A stretch of DNA of 64,000 nt from JAJRVM01 sp963700515 (GTDB taxonomy: Bacteria > Planctomycetota > Planctomycetia > Pirellulales > Pirellulaceae): the NCBI GenBank assembly GCA_963700515.1, contig CAVOXY010000032.1, positions 186,001 to 250,000 of the forward strand. Direction: 5' to 3'. Positions 17,828-29,200 of the stretch are shown piece by piece. Under the pieces are notes generated by a model. The model was not told where the DNA came from, did no database searches, and worked only from the letters and a program-made list of their open reading frames with translations. Made by a program: the position numbers and the translations under genes. Numbering within the stretch: position 1 is the stretch's first letter; each line of letters begins with the position of its first letter.

Positions 17828-18743
17828 ATGAGTCCCAGCGAAACGAGTCACCGCGAAGAGCGTCCCCAGGAAAAGTGGACGATCGGACGACTCTTGAAAT
17901 GGACAGCCGACTTCTTGAGCCAACACGGCTCGGAGAGTCCGCAACTGGATGCTCAGCTGCTGTTGGCGCACGCGCGGAAATGTCCGCGCATCGAACTCTT
18001 CACCTCCTATGCGGAAGAGCCGCCGGAGTCCCAACGTGCTGCAGTTTCGCGAGCTCGTGCGGCAGCGCGCGGCAGGCATGCCGGTGGCCTACTTGATCGG
18101 TCATCGCGAATTCTACTCACTCGACTTCCGGGTGACGCGAGACGTCTTGATCCCACGTCCCGAAACCGAGTTTCTGGTCGTGGCGGTGACCGATCTGGTC
18201 AAGGCACTGCCGCCGCCACGTGAGTCGGTAGCGATCGCTGACGTGGGGACTGGCAGCGGAATCCTGGCCGCCTGTTTCGGCAAGCACATCCCCCAGGCGC
18301 GGATCTGGGCAACCGATATCAGTGCGGCGGCGGTGGAGGTGGCTCGCGAGAATTGCCGCTCCCACGGAGTGCTCGAACGCGTGCAACTGCTCTGCGGAGA
18401 CCTGCTGACGCCGATCCCCAGTAACGTCTGGTTCGATTTTGTCGTCAGCAATCCACCCTACGTGAGCGACGCGGAATATCTCGAGTTGCCTCGCGACGTA
18501 AGGGAGTACGAACCCCGTCAGGCCTTGATCGCTGGCAAGGACGGCTTGGATGTGATCGAGCGACTCATTCCGCAAGCTGCGGAGCGACTTAAACCGGGTG
18601 GCTGGCTGCTGGTCGAGATCAGCCCGATGATCGAACAGGCCGTGCACGAACTGCTGAACCGTGACGGCCGTTTCGCGCCGGGGAGGACCGTGCGCGACCT
18701 GGCGGGACATGCGCGCGTGGTCCAGGCGATTATTCCACTTTGA
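17828..18743 (+). CDS. prmC: release factor glutamine methyltransferase PrmC (one frameshift)
   Basis: This S-adenosylmethionine-dependent enzyme methylates the glutamine of the GGQ motif in release factors. The N-terminal helical domain (WTADFLSQHGSESPQLDAQL) is followed by HREFYSLDF, the methyl-donor site ADVGTGSGILAACFGK, and the substrate-binding NPPY in FVVSNPPYVSDAEY. The frame shifts once near 18032 with one apparent extra base. The start at 17828 follows GGAG by six bases. It is directly downstream of its substrate gene prfA. Its last 14 bases overlap the convergent GGDEF gene. Confidence 0.93.
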
Positions 18744-19989
18744 CCACGCGGCCCTTCACCTGCGCCGCTTCCGGCTGAACGACGCCATTACCCGTCGCAT
18801 CCTCCAGGCAAGTACGATTCCGCCCAGCGCGTTTGGCGTTGGCCGCCAGCTCTTGCAGCCGGGTAAAGATGGTAGTTGTGTCATCATCGCGGTGCACTTG
18901 CGTCAGCCCCACACGAACCGTCAACGAATGCTGTCCCCCATTGTATTCGAATTTCGTCGCTTCAATCGATTGGCGCATCCGTTCGACATTCGCGGCCGCA
19001 CTGCGGGGTCCCGTGTCACCAAAGAAGATGAAGAAACTCTGACCCCCGTAACGAAACACGCGATCCAGTCCATTCTCCTTGGCCGTCAATTGACCCAGGA
19101 GGCGAGCTATCGCGTGGAGGAAGCGGTCGCCAACGCGCGTGCCGAGCCGATTATTGACTTCACCAAAGCGATCGATGTCCACCAAAGCGGCACTCACCGG
19201 CCGTGCTCGCCGCACGTCCTCACGCCACCAACTCCTGAAGAGCAATTCCAGCCCCATGCGGTTCTGCAGGCCGGTCAAGGCATCGAAATGCTGCCGCCGA
19301 TCCGATGATTCGAGTCGATCCTCGTGGCAGATGATCATCAGCGTGGCTTCGCGTATCGCGTCACGCAACTCGTGCGCCATCCGGACCAGGTTTCCCAGCT
19401 CCGAAATGATCGTATCGAACGCCTGTTCATCTCCCTTCAGATCCAGACCCAACACCGACTTGCAGCGGCTTTCAATCAGCGCAGTCTGGTCCAGCAAGAT
19501 GCCTTCCAGTCGAGTACCGATGACACCGTATTCCCCCAGCTGGTCGCGTCTCTGGGCCAGCACCGTCAGCACTTCATGCTGACGCGCCACCCACCCTTCA
19601 TTCAAGGTAACCAACTCTTGCAAGGCAGCACGTACCGCATCGGGGTCCTTCTTGACAATGGCACCGCGCACCGAATCCTCAACGTCGAGCAGGTCCTCGC
19701 GGTAGACATCCACCTCCAACCTGAGAACCTCGACCGCAGCCTCCACAAACGTGCTGAACTCGTAGCCCGAGTTCTCCAACATATCCAGCCAGCGAGCCGG
19801 TAGTTCCTCGCGCACCTCCTCCAAAGTGACCGCCGCCGCCGGAATCTCGTAAATGACCTCATCCGAGTTCGCCCCTCGGTGGGCGCGCAACGTGGGCACC
19901 GGAATCGTCAGCTGCCGCTCCAATAAGATGGCCAGCGCAAACCCCATCATGAGGTTGAGTATCCCAATAATGAATACCACTGGTATCAC
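18730..19989 (-). CDS. membrane-anchored GGDEF-domain protein with degenerate active site
   Basis: This 419-residue protein has an N-terminal membrane helix (residues 3-24), a long helical and partly coiled-coil sensor or dimer region (55-230), and a C-terminal GGDEF domain. The domain entry FDALTGLQNR (235-244) and the metal-binding segment DIDRFGEVNN (271-280) are normal. However, the signature loop reads YGGQSF (314-319) in place of GGDEF/GGEEF, so the catalytic acidic residues are gone. Cyclic di-GMP synthesis is therefore unlikely; a binding or regulatory role is possible. It is convergent with prmC, overlapping its 3' end by 14 bases. The frame is intact. Confidence 0.85.
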   Translation of the reverse strand: MIPVVFIIGILNLMMGFALAILLERQLTIPVPTLRAHRGANSDEVIYEIPAAAVTLEEVREELPARWLDMLENSGYEFSTFVEAAVEVLRLEVDVYREDLLDVEDSVRGAIVKKDPDAVRAALQELVTLNEGWVARQHEVLTVLAQRRDQLGEYGVIGTRLEGILLDQTALIESRCKSVLGLDLKGDEQAFDTIISELGNLVRMAHELRDAIREATLMIICHEDRLESSDRRQHFDALTGLQNRMGLELLFRSWWREDVRRARPVSAALVDIDRFGEVNNRLGTRVGDRFLHAIARLLGQLTAKENGLDRVFRYGGQSFFIFFGDTGPRSAAANVERMRQSIEATKFEYNGGQHSLTVRVGLTQVHRDDDTTTIFTRLQELAANAKRAGRNRTCLEDATGNGVVQPEAAQVKGRVVKVE

Positions 19990-20268
19990 GATGTGACCTC
20001 CCTGCCCAGCCGGCTCGCCCTCCCCGCGCTGGAGTCACTGGCGAACCGCCGGTCGGTTGTTTCTCTGTCCGGATGATCTGGCGCCGTCGGCAGCACCGCC
20101 GACGGTATGGCTGTACGTCAGCGCATGTCGGCCGCGGTGAGCGACTCGATCCCCCTGGGCCGCGGCTGGCCCGCTAGGCAAAACGCTCCAAAAGCGTAGG
20201 TCACGCCGCACAACATCGGACTTGACCGTGCCGATCCATGCCGCTTCGGCTGATGGCTGCTGCAGTGA

Positions 20269-21568
20269 TCAACGCATACCACCGGCGTAACCGTTCGTTT
20301 CGGCACCCGCCATCAGACCGACGGCGGCAGTCCCGTCCGAAACATCGCGACCTGGGCCGACATAGACGCGGGACTCCAGTGCCAGGCGATCCAGCATTCC
20401 CTGCAACGCCGATTCAATCTTGAGCATCAGCGGATCGACGTCCGCGCCGCGGTCGCGCAGGGGGCTCACTTCGATCGCCGGCCCCACTTCGATCACCGCC
20501 CGCAATTGCCCGTGCACGCGGGCTTTGTCGGTCAGATCCTCTTCAAACCGTTCGATCGTCTCCAACATGCGGTCAATCGTCAGGTGATCGAGGTAGTCGG
20601 GTGGATAGTTGCTGATTTGCTGAGCCAGGTAGATATCGGCGAGTTGCCGCCAGCGGCGCGCTCGCTCCGCCGCGTCGATGCGTCCCTGGACCATATCCGG
20701 CATGATCTTCATCCGCAGCGCTTTGATGCGAGGTATGACCGCTACCTGCGAGACACTCCCAAACCACTCCTCTTCCAGCGGTGCGAGCAAGCCGTCCGTC
20801 AACCGTTGCATCCGCTGCGCCAGCGTGTCGGAGTATGTGCGACCGAAATACTCCAGCTCTTTCAAACTCAGCAAGGCCAGCCCCACACGGGCAATCCGCT
20901 GGTCGGTCGGCAAAGTCCCGTTGCGGCTGCCAACTCAACCGCTGTTCGATTTCGGTCAGAACCGGATCGGCCGTGCTGTCGAAATCGCCGCCAAACAGAT
21001 ACTTGATGGCCACCGGATGCACGACAACCTTGCCCTCCGTGATCCGCCTGGCGCGCCGCTTGGCCGCCGTGCGGGCGATGAAGGCGACGCCATCCAACAG
21101 CGCCTGGAGTCGATCGTTCGTGCGTGACACGGCCCCTTCGGGAAAGATCACCAACGGACGCTCGGCCGATTCCAGAATCTCGATGGCAACATTGATGGCC
21201 TGCCGATCCACTCCCTCGCGATAGACGCTGAAGGCACCCATCTTGTGAATCGCCCAATGCATGAAACGACTCTGTTCGAACAGGTGCCAACTGGCCATCG
21301 CGTAGACGAGACAACGCAATTCGCGAGCCAGCCATCCCATGACCAGCGGGTCACTCGTACGAGCATGGTTAGGGGTCAGCAGAATACCGTGCCGCGCCCT
21401 GAGCGACTCTTTCAAGTGCTCCGCCCCACGTAGTTCGTAGCCCACCACCCCCTCCGACCGCCGCAACCAGAATCCGTGCAGATTCAAGTCGCGAATGATG
21501 GTCGCCCACCACTTCCCACGATGAGGCGGGATGAACTTGTAAGGCTTCTCAATCAGTATCTGCTGCAT
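20269..21568 (-). CDS. PlsC-type 1-acyl-glycerol-3-phosphate acyltransferase-like protein (one frameshift)
   Basis: This is an acyltransferase of the glycerolipid family, acting at the membrane surface. The catalytic HX4D motif is present as NHARTSD (His68, Asp73), the substrate motif as FPEGAVSRTND (142-152), and GAFSVYREG (111-119) fits the third block. The frame breaks near 20913, where TTT should be TT; rejoined it is about 430 residues, with a C-terminal half longer than standard PlsC and of unknown role. The exact acceptor lipid cannot be told. No lipid gene is adjacent. Confidence 0.8.
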
Positions 21569-21893
21569 GACAAATCCCGTCCGTGTGCTGCGTCACGATG
21601 GTTCTACCGGCATGAATGAGTAAGAGTAAGAGTCAGAGTAAGAGTTGTCGAGCTGACAGGGGGGTCGGTCAGAAGGCAGTGCCGCGGCAAGTGGAAAACC
21701 GTGAGCTCAAGCAGCGGGCATCTTTCGCGTGTCGTCCGAGCGCATCGATGTGGACCGTCTTGGGCCTGGTACCCCTGCAAAGTCCCGCTGACCGTTACCA
21801 ACACACTCTCTTGCCAAACGGCGATCTAGCCCACCCTGGCGGGTCGGATTTTCGACTGCAGGCAGAGCCGGTCAGACACCGAACCAATGCCAT
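21569..21893. other. intergenic between divergent genes, with a hexamer run
   Basis: This region between the acyltransferase and the recombinase holds a run of GAGTAA-type hexamers near 21617-21645 (AGTAAGAGTAAGAGTCAGAG) and no credible gene. No promoter was identified on either side. Confidence 0.4.
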
Positions 21894-22845
21894 ATGGTCG
21901 CTCGCAAACGCAGACTACTCTCAGCCCGTCCGACTCCGGCCGCACCGCCGGAGGGTCGCTATCCGGAGGCGTTCATCGACTATCTCTCTGGCGAGTGCCG
22001 GCTGTCGGAGAACACCTTGTTGGCCTACCGGCGCGACATTCGTCGGTTCCAGCAACTGGTTGGAGGGACGCAGCCTGCGGAATCTGACGATTGCCGACCT
22101 GTCCGACTTCGTGGCCTGGCTGCATGCGTTCAAGTTGGCTCCGTCGAGCATTGCACGTCACATCGTGGCGTTGCGGATGTACTTTCGTTACCTGCAGTTG
22201 GAAGGAATTCTGCGGGACAACCTGGCGGAACTGCTGGGGAGCCAGAAGCTCTGGCAGCGGATTCCCGGAAGTCCTGTCTCCGGCGACGGTCACTCGGTTT
22301 CTGGCAGGCTCCCGAACCAGGACGATCTCTTTCTGGCGTCGCGACCGCGCACTGCTGGAATTGCTTTACGCCACCGGCTGTCGCGCTTCGGAGATTTCGC
22401 ACCTGAAGCATGCGCGACGTGCATTTGGACCGAGCGGTACTGCAAGTGCCACGGCAAGGGAGACAAGCAGCGTCTGGTCCCCGTGGGCCAGCAAGGCGGT
22501 GGCAGGCGATCGGGCAGTATCTGGAGCACGAGCGTCCGCGGTTGGCGGCTCGGTCGACGGAGTCACCTCCGCTGGCTGTTGCTTTCCCGGCGCGGCCGCC
22601 GGTTGCGGCGCGAGGCGATCTGGGAGCTGGTCAAGAAGTACGCGGCCCGTGCCGGGGTGCCGCCGACGATCAGCCCGCACACGCTGCGGCACAGTTTCGC
22701 CACCCACGTCCTGGCCGGAGGAGCCGATCTGCGGCAGGTCCAGGAGATGCTGGGACATGCCAGCATCGCGACCACACAGATCTACACCCATGTCGATCAA
22801 ACGCGGCTGAAGAAAGTGCACCAGCAGTTTCACCCACGAGCCTGA
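21894..22845 (+). CDS. tyrosine recombinase, XerC/XerD-like (about six frameshifts)
   Basis: Rejoined, this is a roughly 315-residue Xer-type recombinase that would resolve chromosome dimers. The N-terminal SAM-like domain shows LSGECRLSENTLLAYRRDI and SDFVAWLHAFKLAPSSIARH. The catalytic domain shows the first Arg in LYATGCRASEISHL, the Lys strand in CHGKGDKQRLVPVG, HTLRHSFATHVL (His-x-x-Arg) and the nucleophile Tyr in GHASIATTQIYTHVD. All catalytic residues are therefore encoded, but in different frames; shifts lie near 22055, 22270, 22405, 22440, 22500 and 22580. A real pseudogene would not keep every motif, so sequence error is likely. XerC and XerD cannot be separated here. Confidence 0.85.
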
Positions 22846-22869
22846 AGCGGTGCCGGCACGGGCGAACGA

Positions 22870-23382
22870 CTACTGCCGGACCGGTGCGGGCGGGGGCGTG
22901 AACTTGATCTTCTCGATCAGTCGCTGCACCTGTCCCGTCGAGTGGTCGACGTAGCCGGAGACGGCCGTGATCGCCTCGATCACGTGCTCGTAGTTCAAGC
23001 CGTAGTCGCAATCGAGCTCCGACTTCCGCATCGTCACGCGCCGCCGGCTCATCGCCGCCGACGATCCCGATCACGTAGTTGTGCAGTTCGTCCGATGGTG
23101 TTGAAGACCACGTCGCCATTGACCACGATGCCACCCGAGGAGAGCAGTCTGCCGTTGGCATCGGCCCGCAGCCGAACGTGCATCGTCAGAATCGGACTCT
23201 CGTCCGGGCAGCCCCGCCTGCTGAGCGGCCAGCGGCATCTTGATGTTGAAGTCGCCTTCCTGGGCGACGATCTTGAAGGTCATGATGAAGAAGACCAGCA
23301 GCTGAAACACGATGTCGATCATCGGCGTCATCTGCAGTTCGATCTTCTCGTCTGTTGCGTACCGATGTGACGGATTCTTCAT
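22870..23382 (-). CDS. exbD: ExbD/TolR-family biopolymer transport protein 1 (three frameshifts)
   Basis: ExbD is the single-span partner of ExbB that couples proton flow to work in the periplasm. The start MKNPSHRYATDEKIELQMTP is followed by the membrane helix MIDIVFQLLVFFIMTF, whose Asp in TPMIDIVFQLLVF is the conserved proton-binding residue. Further on come GDFNIKMPLA and, after frame changes near 23200, 23090 and 23045, LRADANGRLLSSGGIVVNGD and YVDHSTGQVQRLIEKIKF. Rejoined length is about 170 residues. It is the last gene of the TPR-ExbB-ExbD-ExbD unit. Confidence 0.85.
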
Positions 23383-23435
23383 GAGCGTTATCTCGAACCA
23401 ATCGACGTGCACGCCAGCGACAATCGCCGCAGCGG

Positions 23436-23886
23436 CTAGGGTCCCACTTCTTCCTTCGCGCGCAGCGCGAACTTCTCAAACTCTTCTTCCTGACACACCT
23501 GGATCAATTTCTGCACGACGCCGGCCTTGCGCCTGGCGGTCGGCGCGAATGATGATCGTCGCGTCGGACAGCTCGACGATCTCGCCCTTCGAGAATCGCC
23601 CGCTCATTGACCAGGTAGGGGCGCAGCCGATTCATGTTCGCCAGCTCCTGCCCTCCGTAGACGCACGTTCCCTTCCTTCGTCAACTGGATCGTGATCGGG
23701 TACTCGAAGCGGCCGATCGGGCGGCTTGGCCAACACGCTTTCGGGCAGCAGAATCCGCTGATCCGCTTCCGTCTGCGAGAAGTTGATCAGCACCATGAAG
23801 AAGGCGATCAACTGGAAGGTCATGTCGATCATCGGAGTCAGATCGCCTTCCAGGATCTCGCTCTCCGCCCTCTTTCGCATACGCAT
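23436..23886 (-). CDS. exbD: ExbD/TolR-family biopolymer transport protein 2 (several frameshifts)
   Basis: This is a second ExbD, with start MRMRKRAESEILEGDLTPMI and the membrane helix DMTFQLIAFFMVLINF, again with the conserved Asp in TPMIDMTFQL. After frame changes near 23690, 23585 and 23535 the periplasmic domain continues with YGGQELANMNRLRPYLVNE, ELSDATIIIRADRQAQ and AGVVQKLIQVCQEEEFEKFA. Rejoined length is about 150 residues. Two different ExbD proteins with one ExbB is a usual arrangement for a heteromeric stator. Confidence 0.85.
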
Positions 23887-23914
23887 GGCCGATCTCCGTC
23901 TGAGCGACTAGCCG

Positions 23915-24860
23915 TTACTTCTTGCGGGGTCCGACGTTCTCGAAGCGCGCCATCAGTCCCTCGCTGACGATGCCCACTTCCAGCACCAGGCGGGCAATGC
24001 GGTTCTTGAGGATGTTGTAGGCGGCGATGGCCGGAATGGCGATGACCAGACCGACCAGCGTGGTGAACAAGCGCCGTGGAGATACCCTCGGCCAGCTCGG
24101 ACGGTGGGGGCGTGCCGGTGCGCGTCGGCAATCACTCTGGAACGACGCGATCATACCCTGCACCGTGCCGAACAGGCCGACCATCGGGCTGATCGTGCCG
24201 ATCAGCGCCATGTAGCTCAGCCGGTGCTCGAGCTTCATGTTCTCTTCTTCGCCCACCTCCTGCATGGCTTCGATCGCCTGGGGGTAGCCGGAGGAGAGCT
24301 TGGCCAGGCCGGCCGAGAGGACCTGGCCCAGGAACGATTCGTCGCTCTTGGCCAGCTCGTAGGCTTCCTGGTACTGCTTCTCGTCCAGATGATGTTCGAA
24401 GCCGTCGACCAACGTGGCGGGACAGACATTGTCGCGGCGGGCGGTCAGCAGGTTCATGACGAGCAGGGCCACGAGGGTGAAGGAGAGCCCCAGGAAGACC
24501 AGTCCGTACTGACCAGCCGAGCGCTTCCAGACCGATCTACAGGTAGCTCCGCTCCTCCGTGTTTCCTCCGGCTGCCGCAGCCGGAGCCGCGTCGGCCTTG
24601 GCCGGGGCCGCCTCCGGCTTGGCCGGCTGATCCGCCGGGACATCCACGACATCGGCCGGGAGATCGACGACATCGGCCGCCGCCTCCTTCTTCTCCGCCT
24701 CTTGACCGAACGAGACCGCGGGAGACCCGACACTCGTCCAGGCCAGCATGCCGCACGCGAAGATCACACTCGCCAGCGAACCAAGGGTCGCCCAGCGGGA
24801 CCCACACCAGGCTCGTTGCCGCATAACTGTCTCCCACATCGAATTGACGGACATCGCCAT
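23915..24860 (-). CDS. exbB: ExbB/TolQ-family proton channel with secreted N-terminal extension (two or three frameshifts)
   Basis: The N-terminus carries a signal peptide (WATLGSLASVIFACGMLAWT) and an Ala/Pro/Asp-rich stretch of about 60 residues before the first channel helix, a feature common in planctomycete ExbB. The channel part shows GLVFLGLSFTLVALLVMNLL, the cytosolic ENMKLEHRLSYMALIGTISP, MVGLFGTVQGMIASF and FTTLVGLVIAIPAIAAYNIL. Frame changes lie near 24535 and 24080-24130. It sits between the TPR genes and the two exbD genes, all on one strand, and would form the proton channel that drives the neighbouring envelope proteins. Confidence 0.88.
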
Positions 24861-25051
24861 CGATCGTATGCTTGGGGCCCGCCACGCAGGCGAAGTACAT
24901 CCCGCTCGCCAAACCGACCTGTATCTCCCACGAATCGGCCGAGCCTCACGCCATACAACGTTATTCTAATCGGTCGCGTCCCTGGCCGTAAACCATGTGC
25001 CAGTGGAAAGCGTTTCTTTCGTTCTACTCCCTCCTACCGCCGGCAGAACCG

Positions 25052-26105
25052 CTATTTTCGATTCGCCCACGGGCTGCCCGAGTAGCGGCTCTCCAGCATA
25101 CTTCGCGCTCGAATCGCCCGTTCCGATTTGTTCACAGTCCGCCACAAATCACTCAGATAGTACAGCGCTTCGGCATGCGCATCGGGATCCTGGTTGAACA
25201 GGAGGTCGACGTGCAAGAAGGCTAACAGGGCGTCTTGCGATTTTCCCGCCTTGAGGTAGCAGATCCCCAGAGCGTTGTAGGCCTGCGCGAACAGTTGAGG
25301 CTTTTCACGCGAGTCGTTCTCTTCAATGATCTTCGTCACACTCTCCAGGGCGGGCTGTGTTTGTCCGGTCTCCGCCAGGCAGACGGCTTTGCCCAACGTC
25401 GCTCGCAACTTCAGTTCGCGGGCCCGCGCGTCGTCCACACTCGAGGCGAGAACCTCCTCGTACTTCTGCAGCGCATCGGGAAACAAGCTGCTGGCCACCA
25501 TGGCGTTCGCCTGGAGGACCATGGCCCGCATCGCGTAGTCGGGCCAGGGTGCCTCGGCCAGCTTGCCGTAGTAGCGGATACCGTTCTCGTAGCTCGACAA
25601 AGCCACGGCTAGATCACCTAGCAGTTCCATGGCGGCGAAGTAATGGTAGGAGTTCTGGTTGGCCGCATTCGACTCGAAAGCCCGCATGGCTCGGACCGCG
25701 GCCGCTTTGTCACCGCCCCCCACCAGCGCCAAACGCCCGTCGCAGTACGCCTTGTAGATACTCAATATCCTGCAAGATCTCGGTCCGGGAGATATCGGCC
25801 GTGCTGATCTTCTCCAAATCGGAACGGGCCGCTTCCAGCTGCCCTTTGAGAATCGCCTCGCGAGCACTGCGCAGCTCCCGCGGCTCACCTTTGAAGGAGA
25901 CCTTCTGAATCTCGTTGACCGGGAACAGTTTCTTGCCGTTGTTCGTCGTAATGGAGATCTGGGTCCGCGTGATTTCGGTAATCTCACCGTACGTCGGCGT
26001 GCCACGATCTCCGAACACCGTGTCAAACTGCTGCCCATAGCTGACCGATGCCAGGGCCAGCAGGACCAGCAGTCCACTCCCCCCCACGATTCGCCTCTGG
26101 TTCAT
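25052..26105 (-). CDS. secreted TPR protein in the ExbB/ExbD unit (one frameshift)
   Basis: A signal peptide (VGGSGLLVLLALASVSYGQQ) leads into a small beta-like domain (EITRTQISITTNNGKKLFPV, then VSFKGEPRELRSAREAILKG) and then TPR-type helical repeats (NALGICYLKAGKSQDALLAF and similar). The frame shifts once near 25765. Rejoined length is about 350 residues. It lies between the 1058-residue TPR protein and exbB, on the same strand with short gaps. A role comparable to YbgF/CpoB, the periplasmic TPR partner of Tol-Pal, is possible by analogy. Confidence 0.75.
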
Positions 26106-26249
26106 ACCGTTCTCCCGTTATGGTTCCCGTTTCTCGGCCGGCCGCCAGTTGACGTCCACCGTCCGAGGCGCCTGCTCATCGAAACGCTTCGCTTCGCCCG
26201 GTGTAACTTCTATTTCCCACCATGTCAGCCCGACTCACAGACTGAATGA

Positions 26250-29200
26250 TTACTTCGACGCATCGGCTAATCCGTCACCGCGCTCACCCAGCGAGCGTTG
26301 GACCTTCTTCAACAGCGCATCGTACTTGGTGTACCATTCTTGTCCCCCCATGTTCGGGAACATGCGTTGTGTGAAGACGATATCGTTCTTGGCCAGTTTC
26401 AAGTACTTTTCGCGATCGGCCGGCTGTCGCAGACGCAACGACAACTTATAGTGACAGACTGCCGTGCCGTAACGAGCTTCGTGAAACGCATCGCGGTATT
26501 GCTTGCTGCGTTGTGTAATTTGGGCCAGGCGACTCCATCCCCAAATAGTCTGCTCGGCCGCGTTCTTCTCGCCTCCCGTCCCCCGTACCGCATCGAGGTA
26601 CTTCAGCGCCTGTTGAGGTTGATCGCCCCAAAGCTGGTACGTGCGGGCCGCTTCCATCTGGTATTCCAACCGTCGATTGTCTTGTGCCAGTACCTCCAGG
26701 AGGATCTTCGCTGCCTCTTCGTATCGGCTGCATTCGCGCAGTGCGAGGGCTTTGCGAAACCGCATCTGCCGTGCCAACTCCGGCGTGAGCCCCAGCGCCT
26801 CGGAGTTCTCCAGGATCTGATCATACGTCCGGGCAGCGTTGTCGAAGCAGGCGTGAGCCGCCGCGGCTGAATTCGCGTCATCCGAGAGTCCATTACCTAA
26901 ACTGCTAAAGGACTCCGCCACCCAGTTCAGCACCCGTAGATCCTTCCCTTCGCCGCGGACCTGCTCCAGAAACGTATTGAACCCCTCCGACAAGACCCGG
27001 CGATCCTCGGGCTTGTCGAGCAACTTCAGCTGCGTTTCCAGTCCGCGGGCCAGGCGATAGAAAATGTCCACCAATCGTTGCTGGCTCTCCGCCGAATCCC
27101 CCACCTCGCTGCGGAGCGACTGGACCATCTCCCGGCTGCGCTGGATGAGTCCGGTGCGCTGGTCGGTGCTCTTGACTTTCGACAAAGCAGACACGATGGC
27201 ACTGAGGCCCACACTGTAGGCCTGTTCGCGCAGGCGGGGCGAATCGATGGCCGCATCGTTGCGCGCGACCATCGACAAGACGCCGATCTGGGGATCATCC
27301 AGCAACTGAAGGGCTTTCGGCGCTTCGTCACTGTCGACATAGATCTGAGCCAACGACAGCACTGCTCGCGGCACGGTCGCGTTGACCACTCCCCCTTCCT
27401 TCATGCGTGCCACACCCGATTCGAGAATTTCGAAGGCCGTCTTCTTGACCTCGGCCAGTTGCGGCTTCCGCGCGGCGATCTTCGCATGGAGTTCCGCCGC
27501 GTCGGCGTCCCCTTCGCGTGCGGCCTTCTCCCACTCGCGGAGCTGATTCATGCCGAATAAGTAATCGCGCCACAACGCTTCACCAATCCGCAGTTCGGCC
27601 GAACCTCTTTCGGTGGAATTCGGCGGAATGTTCTCCACATATTCGCGTGCCTTGTCCAACTTGCCCTGGCGAATCAGAAAGGGGATCAGAGTGTTGACGG
27701 CCTCCGCCGCCTCGGGCGTGCCGGACCAAGTGTCGACAATGTAATTGGCCAGCGACACGATGTGATCGGTCTCAAAGTCCTTGGTCTCGGCCGAACTGAT
27801 CTCGTACAGTTTCAAGTAGGCGGCCAGCGCAGTCTGAGCTGCCTGGCACGACCCGGCACTCCCCGGAAACCGACGTCCGGTAAACTCACCGATCACCACG
27901 GCGTCGTAGTACTCTCCCTCCGCGTAGTACAGGTAGGCCAGCAGTCGCCGTACCAGGCTCAGGTCCTCCACGGGGGTGTCCGCAGCGGCAAAACTCAACG
28001 CCAATAATAAATTATCCATCGCCTCGCGGCGTTTCAGCACCATCGTTTCCTGCTGCGTCTGGAGCTGTTGCTGCAGCTCAGCCTTCACTTTCTCGTCCGT
28101 CTCGCGCTCGATCCGCTCCGGCACGTTGTCGAGAAAATATTGGGCACTCTGCATCTCCGAAATCGCGTCCGTCCCCCGCGTCCGCGCTTCTTCAAACGTC
28201 TGGGCCGGCTCCCTGGCGTCAATTCGCGCAGCCGCTACCCCGCCCGGAATCTCCGCCAAGAGCATCCGACCCTCTTCCTGGTAGTCGCTCGGCATGCGGG
28301 ATACGGCGCGGGCCAGTTTCCGCGCCGCCTCGCGCGACACCTTGATCTGATCGTCTCGCGGATCCTTCTCCGCTAACTGGTCTGCGTAGAGCTTGTGCGC
28401 ACGCGCCAGCTTCAGTCGCAGCAAGATCCAGTCGGGATTCTCCTCCTCCGCCGGGCGCTGCGTGTCGAGCCATGCGGTCGCCTGGCTGATGACACTCGCA
28501 TAGTCCTTCTTCGATTCCTGCATCCAGGCGTCCATCGCCAGCAACAAACTTTCCGTCTTCAACTGCCGTGGCGCGGGACGCGTGTCGGTCTCGCTCAATA
28601 GATCATCCGTCAAATACTTCAGGGCCTGGTCGTAATCCCCCAGCTTCGCCAGGCAACGTGCTTGGTAGAATCGTGCCCGGGCGCCAGCCAGATACCCTCC
28701 CTCGCGATACTTCTTGTACATGTCCTCGTAGCTCGTCGCCGCTTGCTCAAGCAGCGTCTTGCGCGCGGCTGAGTCCGCGGGCTCCGTGTCCGCCTTTTCC
28801 TCCAGTGATTCGGCTCCCTGCAACAACGCCAGCAAGTACTCCCCGCGAAGTGAATCCCGATACTCGATGGCCTCCTTGTCCGCGGTCGCGTCGTCCTCCT
28901 TCTTCATCTTGGAGAGGGCATCACGTAGCTCGCTGGTGGCTTGCGTCAACGCCTGGTGGGCATCGTCGTAGAGCTTGGCCGCCTCCTGCGTCATCGCCGC
29001 ATCATTGGTCCGCTTCGCCTGCTCAACTTTGATCGCCGCCCACTGCCGCAACAACGAGCTGAATTGCCGACGAGCAAACACGCGTTTGGGATGCTCTGGC
29101 TGCTCCTGAAGAAACTTCTCCAGGCTCTCCTTCGCTTCGTTGAGCATCCGCTCCCGCGAGTTGCGATCACGGGCCGCCGACGCCGCCTGGACTAAGGTGA

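Noticed and set aside
21894..22845. Xer recombinase as a true pseudogene
   Set aside because: Every catalytic motif is conserved across about six frame changes, which fits sequence error better than decay, although the call remains open until reads are checked.
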